A stretch of DNA of 64,000 nt, taken from positions 18,796-82,795 of the forward strand of contig JAEWZB010000020.1 in assembly GCA_023395515.1 (NCBI GenBank). Reading direction: 5' to 3'. This stretch comes from Bacillota bacterium. Lineage in GTDB: Bacteria > Bacillota > Syntrophomonadia > Syntrophomonadales > Syntrophomonadaceae. Every line of letters starts with the position of its first letter. Positions within the stretch are counted from its first letter, which is position 1. The translations under genes were made by a program, and so were the position numbers. This document shows, in pieces, positions 42,661 to 51,558 of the stretch. Below the pieces are notes generated by a model. That model made no database searches. It worked only from the letters and a program-made list of their open reading frames with translations, and had not been told where the DNA came from.

Positions 42661-43340
42661 AATGCTAACTCCCCAGTAGAATCGTCTCTGACAATTCGAC
42701 CTTTTTCTAGCATTATAACGCGCTTATGAGCAGCTTTTACCAGTTCCCGGGCATGAGTAGCCATAATTATAGTAGTGCCTTTCCGGTTAATGCTGTATAG
42801 CAAATCCATAATTTCATTAGAAGTATCAATATCTAAATTACCGGTAGGCTCATCAGCTATTAAGACTAAAGGCTGATTAGCAATAGCGCGGGCTATACCT
42901 ACCCGCTGTTGTTCTCCACCCGATAATTCGCCGGGAAAGGCTTGTTCTTTCCCGCCCAGACCTACTAAACTAATTACTTCCGATACGCGATTTTTAATAT
43001 CGCGGGGATTTGCCCCTACTACTTCCATAGCAAAAGCTACATTCTCGCTCACCGTTTTATTTTCCAAAAGCTTAAAGTCTTGGAATACTATGCCCATACT
43101 ACGGCGCAAGCTAGGCACTTCGCTTCTTTTCATACGTACAATACTGCGTGAAGCAATAAAAATTTGCCCGCGGGTAGGTTTTTCCTCCCTAAACAACATC
43201 TTGATTAAAGTTGATTTGCCTGCCCCACTAGGCCCCATTAGAAACAAAAATTCTCCTCTATCTATCTTTAAGGAAACATCATCTAAAGCTTTTACTCCAT
43301 TAGGATATATTTTGGAGACATTGTAAAACTGAACCAGCAT
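42657..43340 (-). CDS. ftsE: Cell-division ATP-binding protein FtsE
   Basis: A 227-residue ABC ATPase: Walker A GPSGAGKSTLIKML, Q-loop VFQDFKLLENKTVSEN, signature LSGGEQQRVGIARAI, Walker B LIADEPTGNLD and H-loop ATHARELV. It drives the FtsX complex and thus the adjacent M23 hydrolase. It is the first gene of the ftsE-ftsX-M23 operon; the transketolase terminator lies upstream. Confidence 0.96.
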   Translation of the reverse strand: MLVQFYNVSKIYPNGVKALDDVSLKIDRGEFLFLMGPSGAGKSTLIKMLFREEKPTRGQIFIASRSIVRMKRSEVPSLRRSMGIVFQDFKLLENKTVSENVAFAMEVVGANPRDIKNRVSEVISLVGLGGKEQAFPGELSGGEQQRVGIARAIANQPLVLIADEPTGNLDIDTSNEIMDLLYSINRKGTTIIMATHARELVKAAHKRVIMLEKGRIVRDDSTGELAL

Positions 43341-43374
43341 TTATCTCCCTCCAAATTCAAAAACGGTATAAAAT

Positions 43375-43400
43375 AAAAAAAACCACCGTTAATGGTGGTT
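43375..43400 (-). terminator. Terminator after the transketolase genes
   Basis: Minus strand AACCACC-ATTAAC-GGTGGTT followed by eight T residues, 30 bases past the transketolase stop. Confidence 0.9.
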
Positions 43401-43429
43401 CTACAAAAATACCCTAAATTCCTTTTTTA

Positions 43430-44368
43430 TTAGTCCTTCTTTTTAAGTAAATTCTGGACATTTTGTATTATTTGTGGAACAGTTAGATTATAATGTTGCA
43501 ATAGTTCCTCGGGACTGCCGGATTGTCCAAAAACGTCGTTTATACCCATGCGCATTACCGGTACCGGATAATTTTCGCTGACTACTTCGCAAACTGCTCC
43601 GCCCAATCCTCCCATAATACTGTGTTCCTCTATAGTTAAAATCGCTTTAGTGGCCTGAGCTTGGCGAATTATTAACTCTTTATCTATAGGCTTAATCGTA
43701 TGCATATCTACTACTGAGACATTAATACCTTTTTCATTTAGCTGTTGGGCAGCTTCCCAAGCCTTAGCCACCATAATACCGCAAGCAATCAAAGTGGCGT
43801 CTACTCCTTCTCTGAGCACTATACCTTTACCTAACTTAAAATCAGTATTCTCCTCATATAGTATAGGCACGGAAGGACGTCCTAAGCGTAAATAGACCGG
43901 GCCTTTATGATCATATAATTTAAACAAAGCCTTTTGGGTACTAACTCCATCTGCAGGTACAACTACCATCATATTAGGAATACTCCGCATAATGGCTATA
44001 TCTTCAATGGACTGGTGGGAGCCTCCATCTTCACCTACCGTAACTCCCGCATGGGTAGCACATACTTTTACATTAAGATTAGCATAAGCTAATGAATTCC
44101 TTACTTGTTCAAACGCCCTGCCTACCGCAAAAATCGCAAATGAACTGGCAAATACCGTCTTACCGGCGGCGGCTAATCCGGCGGCCATCCCGATCATATT
44201 TTGTTCCGCAATACCGGCATTAATAAACCGGTGGGGGAAATGCTTAGCAAACTCGGCCGTTTTAGTTGATTTAGATAAATCCGCATCTAATACTACAATA
44301 TCATCATATATTTTACCTAGTTCTACTAATGCTTTACCATAAGCATCACGAGTAGCTTGCTTCTCCAA
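43430..44368 (-). CDS. Transketolase, C-terminal subunit
   Basis: A 312-residue protein carrying the pyrimidine-binding and C-terminal domains of transketolase: VLDADLSKSTKT, the glutamate-bearing NAGIAEQNMIGMAAGLA, HAGVTVGEDGGSHQS and the C-terminal IEEHSIMGGLGGAV. With the N-terminal subunit it makes a complete thiamine-diphosphate enzyme linking glycolysis with the pentose phosphate pathway. Split transketolases are common in Clostridia and archaea. TTG 44368 has AGGAGG seven bases upstream. A 94-bp spacer with a repeat motif separates the two subunit genes. Confidence 0.93.
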   Translation of the reverse strand: MEKQATRDAYGKALVELGKIYDDIVVLDADLSKSTKTAEFAKHFPHRFINAGIAEQNMIGMAAGLAAAGKTVFASSFAIFAVGRAFEQVRNSLAYANLNVKVCATHAGVTVGEDGGSHQSIEDIAIMRSIPNMMVVVPADGVSTQKALFKLYDHKGPVYLRLGRPSVPILYEENTDFKLGKGIVLREGVDATLIACGIMVAKAWEAAQQLNEKGINVSVVDMHTIKPIDKELIIRQAQATKAILTIEEHSIMGGLGGAVCEVVSENYPVPVMRMGINDVFGQSGSPEELLQHYNLTVPQIIQNVQNLLKKKD

Positions 44369-44410
44369 AATAATCCTCCTTAAAAATTAATGGTTAGGGG
44401 TCAGGATTAC

Positions 44411-44434
44411 TGGCGACCGAAGGTCGCCCCTACA
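44411..44434. repeat. 24-bp TGTAGGGGCGACC motif, fourth locus
   Basis: Reads on the minus strand TGTAGGGGCGACCTTCGGTC plus GCCA, differing by one base from the copies at 31152 and 37699. It is a self-complementary GGCGACC/GGTCGCC hairpin in the spacer between the two transketolase genes. Confidence 0.7.
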
Positions 44435-44462
44435 AAAAAGAAAATCAGGGTCTAATTAAAAA

Positions 44463-45290
44463 CTACCCCAACTCCGCCAACGCCTTTTCTACTTCCTCGG
44501 CATTAGGGGCCACTCCGTGCCATTCGGCCCGGTTTTCCATGAAGGAGCAGCCTTTGCCCTTAACCGTTTGGGCAATAACTGCGGTAGGTTTCCCCTTAAT
44601 ACTGCGTCCCTTTTCCAGAGCCTGCATTATTTCTTCCGGCTTATGTCCATCAATATTTATTACTTCAAAGCCAAAGGCCCTAAATTTATCTGCGACCGGT
44701 TCGGGTGATAACACCTCGGTAATCTTGCCGTCAATTTGCAACCCATTATGGTCCAAAAACACTAATAGATTATCCAGTTTATAATGAGCGGCGGCCATTA
44801 AGGCTTCCCATACCATGCCTTCCTGAAGCTCGCCATCTCCTAACATACTATAAACCCGGTAATCCTTATTATCAATTTTACCGGCTAAAGCCATCCCTAC
44901 TGCCCAGCTGATACCTTGGCCTAAAGAACCGGTGGAAGCTTCTACTCCTGGTAATTTGCGCATATCAGGATGACCTTGTAAAGGGCTGCCTAATTTACGC
45001 AAAGTCTCTAACTTTTCTGCCGCAAAATAACCTTTTTCTGCTAGAGTAGCATAAAGCACCGGTGCGGCATGTCCTTTACTTAAAACAAAGCGGTCCCGGT
45101 CTGCAAAATTCGGATTATCCGGATCTATATTCATTTCCCAAAAATAAAGACAGGCCAATATATCGGCTGCCGATAAAGAACCTCCGGTATGACCGGAACC
45201 GGCTTTTCCCAGCATTTTTATAATATTTTGCCGAATAATTTTAGCCTTAGCTGCCACTTTTTCCACTGCTGAATCATTAATCTCTTGCAC
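44463..45290 (-). CDS. Transketolase, N-terminal subunit
   Basis: A 275-residue protein with the thiamine-diphosphate-binding domain: GSGHTGGSLSAADILA, LSKGHAAPVLYATLAEKG, the GDGELQEGMVWEA metal/diphosphate motif and FLDHNGLQIDG. It is the partner of the C-terminal subunit encoded downstream. GTG 45290 has GGAGG five bases upstream. It lies 18 bp after prfB, an unusual neighbour, so it may be co-transcribed with it. Confidence 0.94.
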   Translation of the reverse strand: MQEINDSAVEKVAAKAKIIRQNIIKMLGKAGSGHTGGSLSAADILACLYFWEMNIDPDNPNFADRDRFVLSKGHAAPVLYATLAEKGYFAAEKLETLRKLGSPLQGHPDMRKLPGVEASTGSLGQGISWAVGMALAGKIDNKDYRVYSMLGDGELQEGMVWEALMAAAHYKLDNLLVFLDHNGLQIDGKITEVLSPEPVADKFRAFGFEVINIDGHKPEEIMQALEKGRSIKGKPTAVIAQTVKGKGCSFMENRAEWHGVAPNAEEVEKALAELG

Positions 45291-45308
45291 AGTAACCTCC
45301 TTATTTAG

Positions 45309-46413
45309 TTAAACAGTTTGTACCTGTTGTTGTAGATAAGCATAAATAAAATCGTCTAAATCTCCGTCCAGAACCGACTGAACATTGCCTACTTCCCAAT
45401 TAGTGCGGTGATCTTTAATTAAGTTAAAAGGATTTAAAGTGTAAGTCCTAATCTGACTGCCCCAGGCTATTTCCTTATATTCTCCCTTTAAGCTTTGTAG
45501 ATTATCCACCCGTTCTTTTTCCTTCAACTCGTAAAGTTTAGCGGTTAAAATCTTCATAGCCGCTAGGCGGTTAGCATGTTGGGAACGCTGGTTTTGACAT
45601 TGCACCACTATTCCCGAAGGCAAATGGGTAATGCGAACGGCTGAATCAGTTTTATTCACATGCTGCCCTCCGGCTCCTCCTGAACGGTAGGTATCTATTC
45701 TTAAATCTTCCGCCTTAATATCTATGGCTACATCATCATCAATCTCAGGCAATACCGCCATGGAAGCAAAAGAAGTATGTCGGCGGCCTGAGGAATCAAA
45801 GGGTGAAATCCTAATTAAGCGGTGGACTCCTTCTTCACATTTTAATTTACCAAAAGCATAAGGACCCTTAACCAGGAAAGTTACACTCTTAACCCCGGCT
45901 TCATCACCGGCTAAATAATCAAGAATCTCCACCCCATAATCGGAGTCCGCTGCCCATCTGGTATACATACGTAGGAGGATTTCCGCCCAATCCTGAGCTT
46001 CGGTGCCTCCGGCACCCGCATGTAACGAAACTATGGCATTATTTATATCATGATCTCCAGAAAATAAAATCAGGAGTTCATACTCCCGGAACTGTTTCTG
46101 TAACTTCACCAATTCCTTAATAGTTTCCTTATAGAGCTCGGCTTCTCCTTCCTCTTCGGCAATTTCCAATATCTCCAAGATATAGCCGAAGCCTTCATAA
46201 AGCTCATTAAAGCTTACAACCTCATCCTTAAGTTCACTAAGCCTTTTTAAAACCTTTTGGGCTTCCTTATTATCATCCCAAAAATCAGGACTAGTAGTTT
46301 TATCTTCTAACCGCAATATTTCCTGTTCTTTAGCTGCAATGTCAAAGTGAAACCCTCATCTCGTTTAGGCGGTTAATGATTTCATTACAGACACCGATAG
46401 GATTTTCAATCAT
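45309..46413 (-). CDS. prfB: Peptide chain release factor 2 with programmed +1 frameshift
   Basis: RF2 recognises UGA and UAA stop codons. The gene is in two frames: ATG 46413 (GGGAGGG upstream) to CTT 46347-46345, then an in-frame TGA at 46344-46342; a +1 slip on CTT-TGA-C continues at GAC 46343 to the stop at 45309. The total is 367 residues, the normal RF2 length. An internal AGGG lies just before the slip site, as in known prfB autoregulation. The second part holds the tripeptide region with SPFDSSGR and the catalytic GGQ in RSGGAGGQHVNKTDSAV. Regulation is by RF2 level: when RF2 is short, ribosomes pause at TGA and shift. Confidence 0.95.
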
Positions 46414-46451
46414 AACTAACCCTCCCTTATTTATTAGGCGTGAAATACGCT

Positions 46452-47276
46452 TTACTCCTCACTCACCATAGTAGGTGGTTCGAAGTAGTCGTATTTTTTC
46501 TTCAAGATTACTATATCTACCCTGCGATTCATAGACCGATTAAGCGTATTATCATTAGGAACTAAGGGGCGGTATTCACCATAACCAATGATGGATAGTC
46601 GGTCCGCCGGAATCTTAGCCTCTTCAGCTAATACATGTACTACATTAGCTGACCTTAATACTGATAATTCCCAATTAGAAGGAAATCTAGCCGTGTTAAT
46701 GGGCAAATCATCCGTATGTCCTTCTACTCTAATATAATTAGGCAAGTTTGCTAAAGCAGTTCCTACCTGTTTAATAATATTACGGGCTGGGGGCGCCAAG
46801 TCGTCCGAACCGCTATTAAAAAGCAAAGTGTCTTTGAAACTAATAACTAAGCCTCGTTCTTGCTCATATACTATTATATGTTCACTTAGTTTAGTTCCTG
46901 TTCCTCCCGCTCCAGTGACTCCTGCTCCTTTGCCGGCATCTTGATTAGCAATAAACTCTTCAATTAGGGCTTTGACTTCATTAAGCTGGGCTTGATTATC
47001 TGAACCAGCTTCCGGTCCTTCCGGCAATGATTGTCCCGATAACCCCGGAACTACAGAAGGGCCTTGGGCATCCAGAACGGTAAGGGCTTCTCCGGTTAGT
47101 ACTATACTTAGCGAATTAGCTACCGCCTCATATTTTTTAGCATCAACCTGGCTCATAGTATACATCAATACAAAAAAAATCATCAAGAGAGTAATTAAAT
47201 CAGCATAAGTTACCAGCCACCGTTCCTGTCCACCTTCTTTACTAAAATCCTTCTTATTTTTGCGAAGTCTGGCCAT
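46452..47276 (-). CDS. motB: Flagellar motor stator protein MotB
   Basis: A 274-residue stator subunit: short basic N-terminus, one membrane helix (about 24-44) with the ion-binding Asp26 in TYADLITLL, a plug/linker region and a C-terminal OmpA-like peptidoglycan-binding domain (about 150-260; RVEGHTDDLPI, NWELSVLRSANV). It anchors the stator to the wall while ions pass through MotAB. The driving ion cannot be deduced. The gene lies 4 bp downstream of motA. Confidence 0.95.
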   Translation of the reverse strand: MARLRKNKKDFSKEGGQERWLVTYADLITLLMIFFVLMYTMSQVDAKKYEAVANSLSIVLTGEALTVLDAQGPSVVPGLSGQSLPEGPEAGSDNQAQLNEVKALIEEFIANQDAGKGAGVTGAGGTGTKLSEHIIVYEQERGLVISFKDTLLFNSGSDDLAPPARNIIKQVGTALANLPNYIRVEGHTDDLPINTARFPSNWELSVLRSANVVHVLAEEAKIPADRLSIIGYGEYRPLVPNDNTLNRSMNRRVDIVILKKKYDYFEPPTMVSEE

Positions 47277-47280
47277 ATTA

Positions 47281-48075
47281 TCACATCCTCATTTCTATGG
47301 CCTTTTCTTCCGCAGCCGAAACTTTTCTGATATCAGTCGGTAAAAAAGTAATCAACTTCTCCCTGATGACACGGGGGTTCTCTCCTGCTTGAATAGATAA
47401 AATACCTTCTAATATTAAATCCCGCAGATAAACTTCTTTTTCCGCCTTAATTCGTAACTTAGTACCAAAAGGCAGCCATAAAACATTAGCTGAGGCTACT
47501 CCATAAAGAGTAGCTAAAAAAGCTACCGCTATAGCTCCCCCTAGTTTGTCCGGTTCAGAAATACTGCTTAACACATGGACCAGACCCATGACGGTTCCGA
47601 TAATACCCATAGTAGGAGCATATCCCCCTGCTACCATGAAAATTTCCGAGCCTATCATTTTTTCTTTTTCAAAAGCTTCAATTTCCATTTCCAACATATT
47701 TCTGGTCAACTCGGGATCAGTACCATCTATAACTAATTGCAAACCCCGGGTTAAAAACTCATCATCAATCTCAGATAGCTGACTTTCCAAACTTAATAGT
47801 CCTTCCCGACGGGCTTTATCAGCGGTATTTACGATTTGGTTTAAAACCGTCATATAATCTACTTGCTTTTGGGAAAATACATTTTTAAGAGCTTCGGGCA
47901 CATGTCTTAACTCTTCCGTCGTAAAACTAACGATAACTGCTCCAAAAGTACCCCCGAAGACTATGATAGCTGCCGTTTTGACCATAAGCATACTACCATG
48001 TCCGCCTTCAAGTAAAAAACCACCTATTAACCCACCTAGGCCAACTAATAAGCCTATTAAAGTCGCTAGATCCAT
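47281..48075 (-). CDS. motA: Flagellar motor stator protein MotA
   Basis: A 264-residue protein with four membrane helices (about 3-23, 32-50, 147-170, 180-200) and a large cytoplasmic loop with charged residues that meet the rotor protein FliG. The conserved prolines are in GYAPTMGIIGTVMGL and WLPFGTKL. Its ATG shares one base with the secA stop (TGATG), so motAB are expressed with secA. In B. subtilis motAB are elsewhere, so this linkage is distinctive. Confidence 0.95.
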   Translation of the reverse strand: MDLATLIGLLVGLGGLIGGFLLEGGHGSMLMVKTAAIIVFGGTFGAVIVSFTTEELRHVPEALKNVFSQKQVDYMTVLNQIVNTADKARREGLLSLESQLSEIDDEFLTRGLQLVIDGTDPELTRNMLEMEIEAFEKEKMIGSEIFMVAGGYAPTMGIIGTVMGLVHVLSSISEPDKLGGAIAVAFLATLYGVASANVLWLPFGTKLRIKAEKEVYLRDLILEGILSIQAGENPRVIREKLITFLPTDIRKVSAAEEKAIEMRM

Positions 48076-50567
48076 CAGTTAACTCCTTTACCACAACATT
48101 TTTTATATTTCTGACCACTGCCACAGGGGCAAGGGTCATTTCGACCTATTTTCTCTCCCACCTTAACGGGTTTCTTCACATCTTCTTCGCCATGGTTGGC
48201 TACCATTTTCCTTTCTTCCGGCCTGGCTACTACCCGAACCCGAAGAATATAGCGTACTACATCTTCCTTAATGGTGAAAACCATAGCTTGGAAAGCTTCA
48301 AATGCTTCAAACTTATATTCAATCAAAGGATCTCTTTGAGCATAAGCTCTAAGCGAGATTCCATTCCTAAGCTGATCCATGGCATCAATATGATCCATCC
48401 ATTTTTCGTCGATAATCCTTAACATAATGGCCTTTTCCAGCTCCCGCATAGTATCCGGGCCTAGTTCCTCTTCCCGGGCTTCGTATAAATTTTTAGTACG
48501 GTCAGCTAAAAAGTTCCTCATGTCATGTTTAGTCATTCCTACTAAATCAGCAGTAGTAAAATCGACTTCGGGAATAACATTTTGTTCTACATAAGCTAAT
48601 AAGCCCTCTAAATCCCATTCATCAGAATACTTAGTTTCTCCGGCATAGTTTTCGACTACTTGTTCAATAACATCATCCATCATGCTCAGAATAGTTTCTT
48701 TTAATTCTTCACCATATAAGACTTTGCGCCTTTCTCCATAGATAACTTCCCGCTGTTGGTTAATAACATCGTCATATTCCAAAACATTCTTTCTAATGCT
48801 AAAGTTCCGGGCTTCTACCTTCTTCTGGGCATTCTCAATCCCTCGGGAAATAATTCTATTTTCAATGGGCATATCATCATCCATGCCAATTCTATCCATA
48901 AGCCCTTCAATATTAGCTGAGCCAAATAAACGCATTAAATCATCTTCTAAAGAAACATAAAACTTAGACTCCCCTGCATCTCCCTGCCGGCCGGAACGAC
49001 CCCGCAACTGGTTATCTATGCGGCGTGATTCATGACGTTCGGTACCTAATACATATAAGCCGCCTAAGTCTTGAACACCATTCTCCAGAACAATGTCAGT
49101 ACCTCGACCCGCCATATTAGTAGCAATGGTAACTGCTCCCACCTGACCGGCCAGAGCAATGATTTCGGCTTCCTTTTCATGGTGTTTAGCATTTAAAACT
49201 TGATGCTTAACTCCATACTTGCCTAACATCCCACTTAACATCTCTGATTTTTCTATAGAGATAGTACCTACTAAAACAGGCTGTCCCTTACGGTGGCGCT
49301 CTACAATATCTGCTACTGCCGCCTTAAACTTACCCTCTTCACTGCGGTAAATCACATCAGCGCGGTCATATCTTACCATCGGCCTGTGGGTAGGTATAAC
49401 TAATACATCCATCCCATAAATCTTGCGAAATTCCTCTTCTTCGGTTTTAGCCGTACCCGTCATTCCCGCCAGCTTCTTATACATACGGAAGTAATTCTGG
49501 AAGGTTATAGTAGCTAAAGTTTGCGATTCCTTCTCAATCTTGACTCCTTCCTTAGCTTCAATAGCCTGGTGGAGTCCATCGCTATAACGACGGCCAAACA
49601 TAAGGCGGCCCGTAAATTCATCTACTATTACTACTTGATCATCTTTTACCACATAGTCTTTATCACGGTGCATTAAACAGTAAGCTTTCAGACCTTGGTT
49701 AGTATGATGAGCCAATTCCATATTTTCCGATAAATTATCTACCGCGAAATATTTCTCGACCTTTTTTACCCCTTCTTCAGTTAAAGTTACTAAATGGGCT
49801 TTCTCATCTACCTTATAATCCTCTTCCTTGGTTAAACGCGGGATAAACTTAGCAATCTGATAATAAAGAGTAGTAGGCTTATCCCCTTCTCCCGAAATAA
49901 TTAAGGGAGTTCTGGCTTCATCAATTAATATGGAGTCCACTTCGTCTATGATGGCATAATGCAGCGGACGCTGTACCATATTCTCTGCCACCACCACCAT
50001 GTTATCACACAAGTAATCAAAACCTAGTTCATTATTAGTTGCATAAGTAATATCACAATGATAAGCAGCCCGGCGTTCATCATAACTCAAGCCGTGTACA
50101 ATTAAACCTACGGTAAGGCCGCACATTTCATAAACCGGTCTCATCCAGTCAGCATCACGGCTAGCCAGATAGTCATTAACGGTTACGATATGAGTTCCTT
50201 TGCCTTCTAAAGCATTCAGATAAGCCGGCAAGGTTGCTACCAAGGTCTTACCTTCACCAGTTTTCATTTCGGAAATTCTCCCCGAGTGTAAGACCATCCC
50301 GCCGATAAGCTGTACATCAAAATGCCGCATACCTAAAGTTCGTTTGGAGGCTTCTCTTACTAAAGCAAAGGCCTCAGGTAATATATCGTTTAATGATTCA
50401 TTTTTCTTTAATCTTTCCCTAAATTCCTGAGTTTTCTTAGGAAAGTCCTCGTCACTTAGCTTCTCAAACTGCGGCTCCAAAGCGTTAATTTGTTCTACTA
50501 CCTTGCTGAGCTTTTTAACTTCCTTTTCATTATCATCTAATAACTTTTGTACAAATTTTTTAATCAT
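48075..50567 (-). CDS. secA: Preprotein translocase ATPase SecA
   Basis: An 830-residue motor that drives proteins through SecYEG. The N-terminal DEAD-like domain has Walker A MKTGEGKTLVATLPAYL, Walker B IIDEVDSILIDEARTPL, the preprotein-binding domain, helicase motifs TNMAGRGTDI and QLRGRSGRQGD, the helical scaffold and wing, and a C-terminal SEC-C zinc motif CPCGSGQKYKKCC. The order hpf-secA-prfB is that of B. subtilis, with motAB now between secA and prfB. Its leader of about 190 bp carries the dispersed repeat at 50590-50758. Confidence 0.97.
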   Translation of the reverse strand: MIKKFVQKLLDDNEKEVKKLSKVVEQINALEPQFEKLSDEDFPKKTQEFRERLKKNESLNDILPEAFALVREASKRTLGMRHFDVQLIGGMVLHSGRISEMKTGEGKTLVATLPAYLNALEGKGTHIVTVNDYLASRDADWMRPVYEMCGLTVGLIVHGLSYDERRAAYHCDITYATNNELGFDYLCDNMVVVAENMVQRPLHYAIIDEVDSILIDEARTPLIISGEGDKPTTLYYQIAKFIPRLTKEEDYKVDEKAHLVTLTEEGVKKVEKYFAVDNLSENMELAHHTNQGLKAYCLMHRDKDYVVKDDQVVIVDEFTGRLMFGRRYSDGLHQAIEAKEGVKIEKESQTLATITFQNYFRMYKKLAGMTGTAKTEEEEFRKIYGMDVLVIPTHRPMVRYDRADVIYRSEEGKFKAAVADIVERHRKGQPVLVGTISIEKSEMLSGMLGKYGVKHQVLNAKHHEKEAEIIALAGQVGAVTIATNMAGRGTDIVLENGVQDLGGLYVLGTERHESRRIDNQLRGRSGRQGDAGESKFYVSLEDDLMRLFGSANIEGLMDRIGMDDDMPIENRIISRGIENAQKKVEARNFSIRKNVLEYDDVINQQREVIYGERRKVLYGEELKETILSMMDDVIEQVVENYAGETKYSDEWDLEGLLAYVEQNVIPEVDFTTADLVGMTKHDMRNFLADRTKNLYEAREEELGPDTMRELEKAIMLRIIDEKWMDHIDAMDQLRNGISLRAYAQRDPLIEYKFEAFEAFQAMVFTIKEDVVRYILRVRVVARPEERKMVANHGEEDVKKPVKVGEKIGRNDPCPCGSGQKYKKCCGKGVN

Positions 50568-50589
50568 TTTTACTTCTCCTTCTTTCTTT

Positions 50590-50758
50590 AGAAAAAATTG
50601 GCTTGCTTCTACTCGTAGGGTATGTCAAGTTCTTACCCGCACTTACGGGCATGCACTCCTGATGCTCCCTGCAATCGCTTTTAAGGTTTCACGCGCAAGC
50701 CTAGTTTTTCTTATACTATCAACATTATGATTGTTATACTTTCTGATAGTGCAAAAAA
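50590..50758. repeat. Dispersed leader repeat, copy 2
   Basis: The outer inverted pair is GAAAAAATTGGCTTGC at 50591-50606 and GCAAGCCTAGTTTTTC at 50695-50710 (14 of 16 match). It is followed by the same ACTATCA / TGATAGT module found at 10768-10815. Between the arms is a GATGCTCCCTGCAATCGCTT copy (50661-50680). It sits between the hpf terminator and the secA start. Confidence 0.65.
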
Positions 50759-50779
50759 AGAGGAACCATACGGTTCCTC
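50753..50779 (-). terminator. Terminator after hpf
   Basis: Minus strand GAGGAACC-GTAT-GGTTCCTC followed by seven T residues, about 54 bases past the hpf stop. Confidence 0.88.
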
Positions 50780-50832
50780 ACTATATCTAAGCATGATATA
50801 ATATTTTAGCACTTTTACCTAACTAGCTTCAA

Positions 50833-51381
50833 CTAATCAAAGTTTGGCTCAATTAACCCATAATTCCCATCTTTACGTTTATATACGACATTCACTTCTT
50901 CGCTTTGCGCATTAAAGAAAACGAAAAAGTTATGGCCCACAAGGTTCATTTGCATAATAGCCTCTTCTTCGTCCATGGGTTTTAGGGCAAACTTTTTGGT
51001 ACGTACAATTTTAAAAGGTTCCGCACCCTTATCATTTGCTTTTAGCTCCTGCTCAATTTCTTCTCTTACTGCCTTTCTAAGTCCAATACCGCGGTGGTGT
51101 CTATATAATTTAGTTTTATACTTTTCTAACTGTTTTTCCAGCTTATCTTCTACCATGTCAATAGAGGTATACATATCATCGGTAGCTTCTTCACCTCTTA
51201 AAAACATTCCATTTAAGGGAATAGTAACTTCTACTTTATGCAATTCTCCTTCAACTGATAGAGCAACCTGGGCCTCCTTTACATCATCAAGATACTTTTC
51301 CAACTTGGAAAGCCGTTTAGTGGTATATTCCTTCAGAGCAGTAGTGACTTCGATATTTTTTCCTCTTATTTCTAACTTCAT
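50833..51381 (-). CDS. hpf: Long-form ribosome hibernation promoting factor
   Basis: A 182-residue protein: N-terminal HPF/YfiA ribosome-binding domain (about 1-95; EIRGKNIEVTTALKEYTTKRL) and a C-terminal dimerisation domain (about 125-180; IVRTKKFALKPMDEEEAIMQMNLVGHNFFVFFN) that pairs 70S ribosomes into 100S dimers. ATG 51381 has GGAG upstream; the open frame further 5' is AT-repeat leader. It lies before secA as yvyD does in B. subtilis. Stress control is expected, but no clear promoter was identified. Confidence 0.95.
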   Translation of the reverse strand: MKLEIRGKNIEVTTALKEYTTKRLSKLEKYLDDVKEAQVALSVEGELHKVEVTIPLNGMFLRGEEATDDMYTSIDMVEDKLEKQLEKYKTKLYRHHRGIGLRKAVREEIEQELKANDKGAEPFKIVRTKKFALKPMDEEEAIMQMNLVGHNFFVFFNAQSEEVNVVYKRKDGNYGLIEPNFD

Positions 51382-51520
51382 GTGACCACTCCTTTCCCGG
51401 TTGTATATATATATATTATTCGCCCCGCCCATATAAAATCCCTTTTTAACAATTCTAACTATAGTATTAGATTTATGGTTAATATTATGTAAAAATGTGG
51501 CATAAATTTGCTTTTAAAAT

Positions 51521-51543
51521 ACAAAACCGGGCCTAAGCCCGGT
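51521..51543 (-). terminator. Terminator after the zinc-ribbon gene
   Basis: Minus strand ACCGGGC-TTAG-GCCCGGT followed by TTTGT, 16 bases past the stop codon. Confidence 0.85.
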
Positions 51544-51558
51544 GTAATATTCCTTTAA

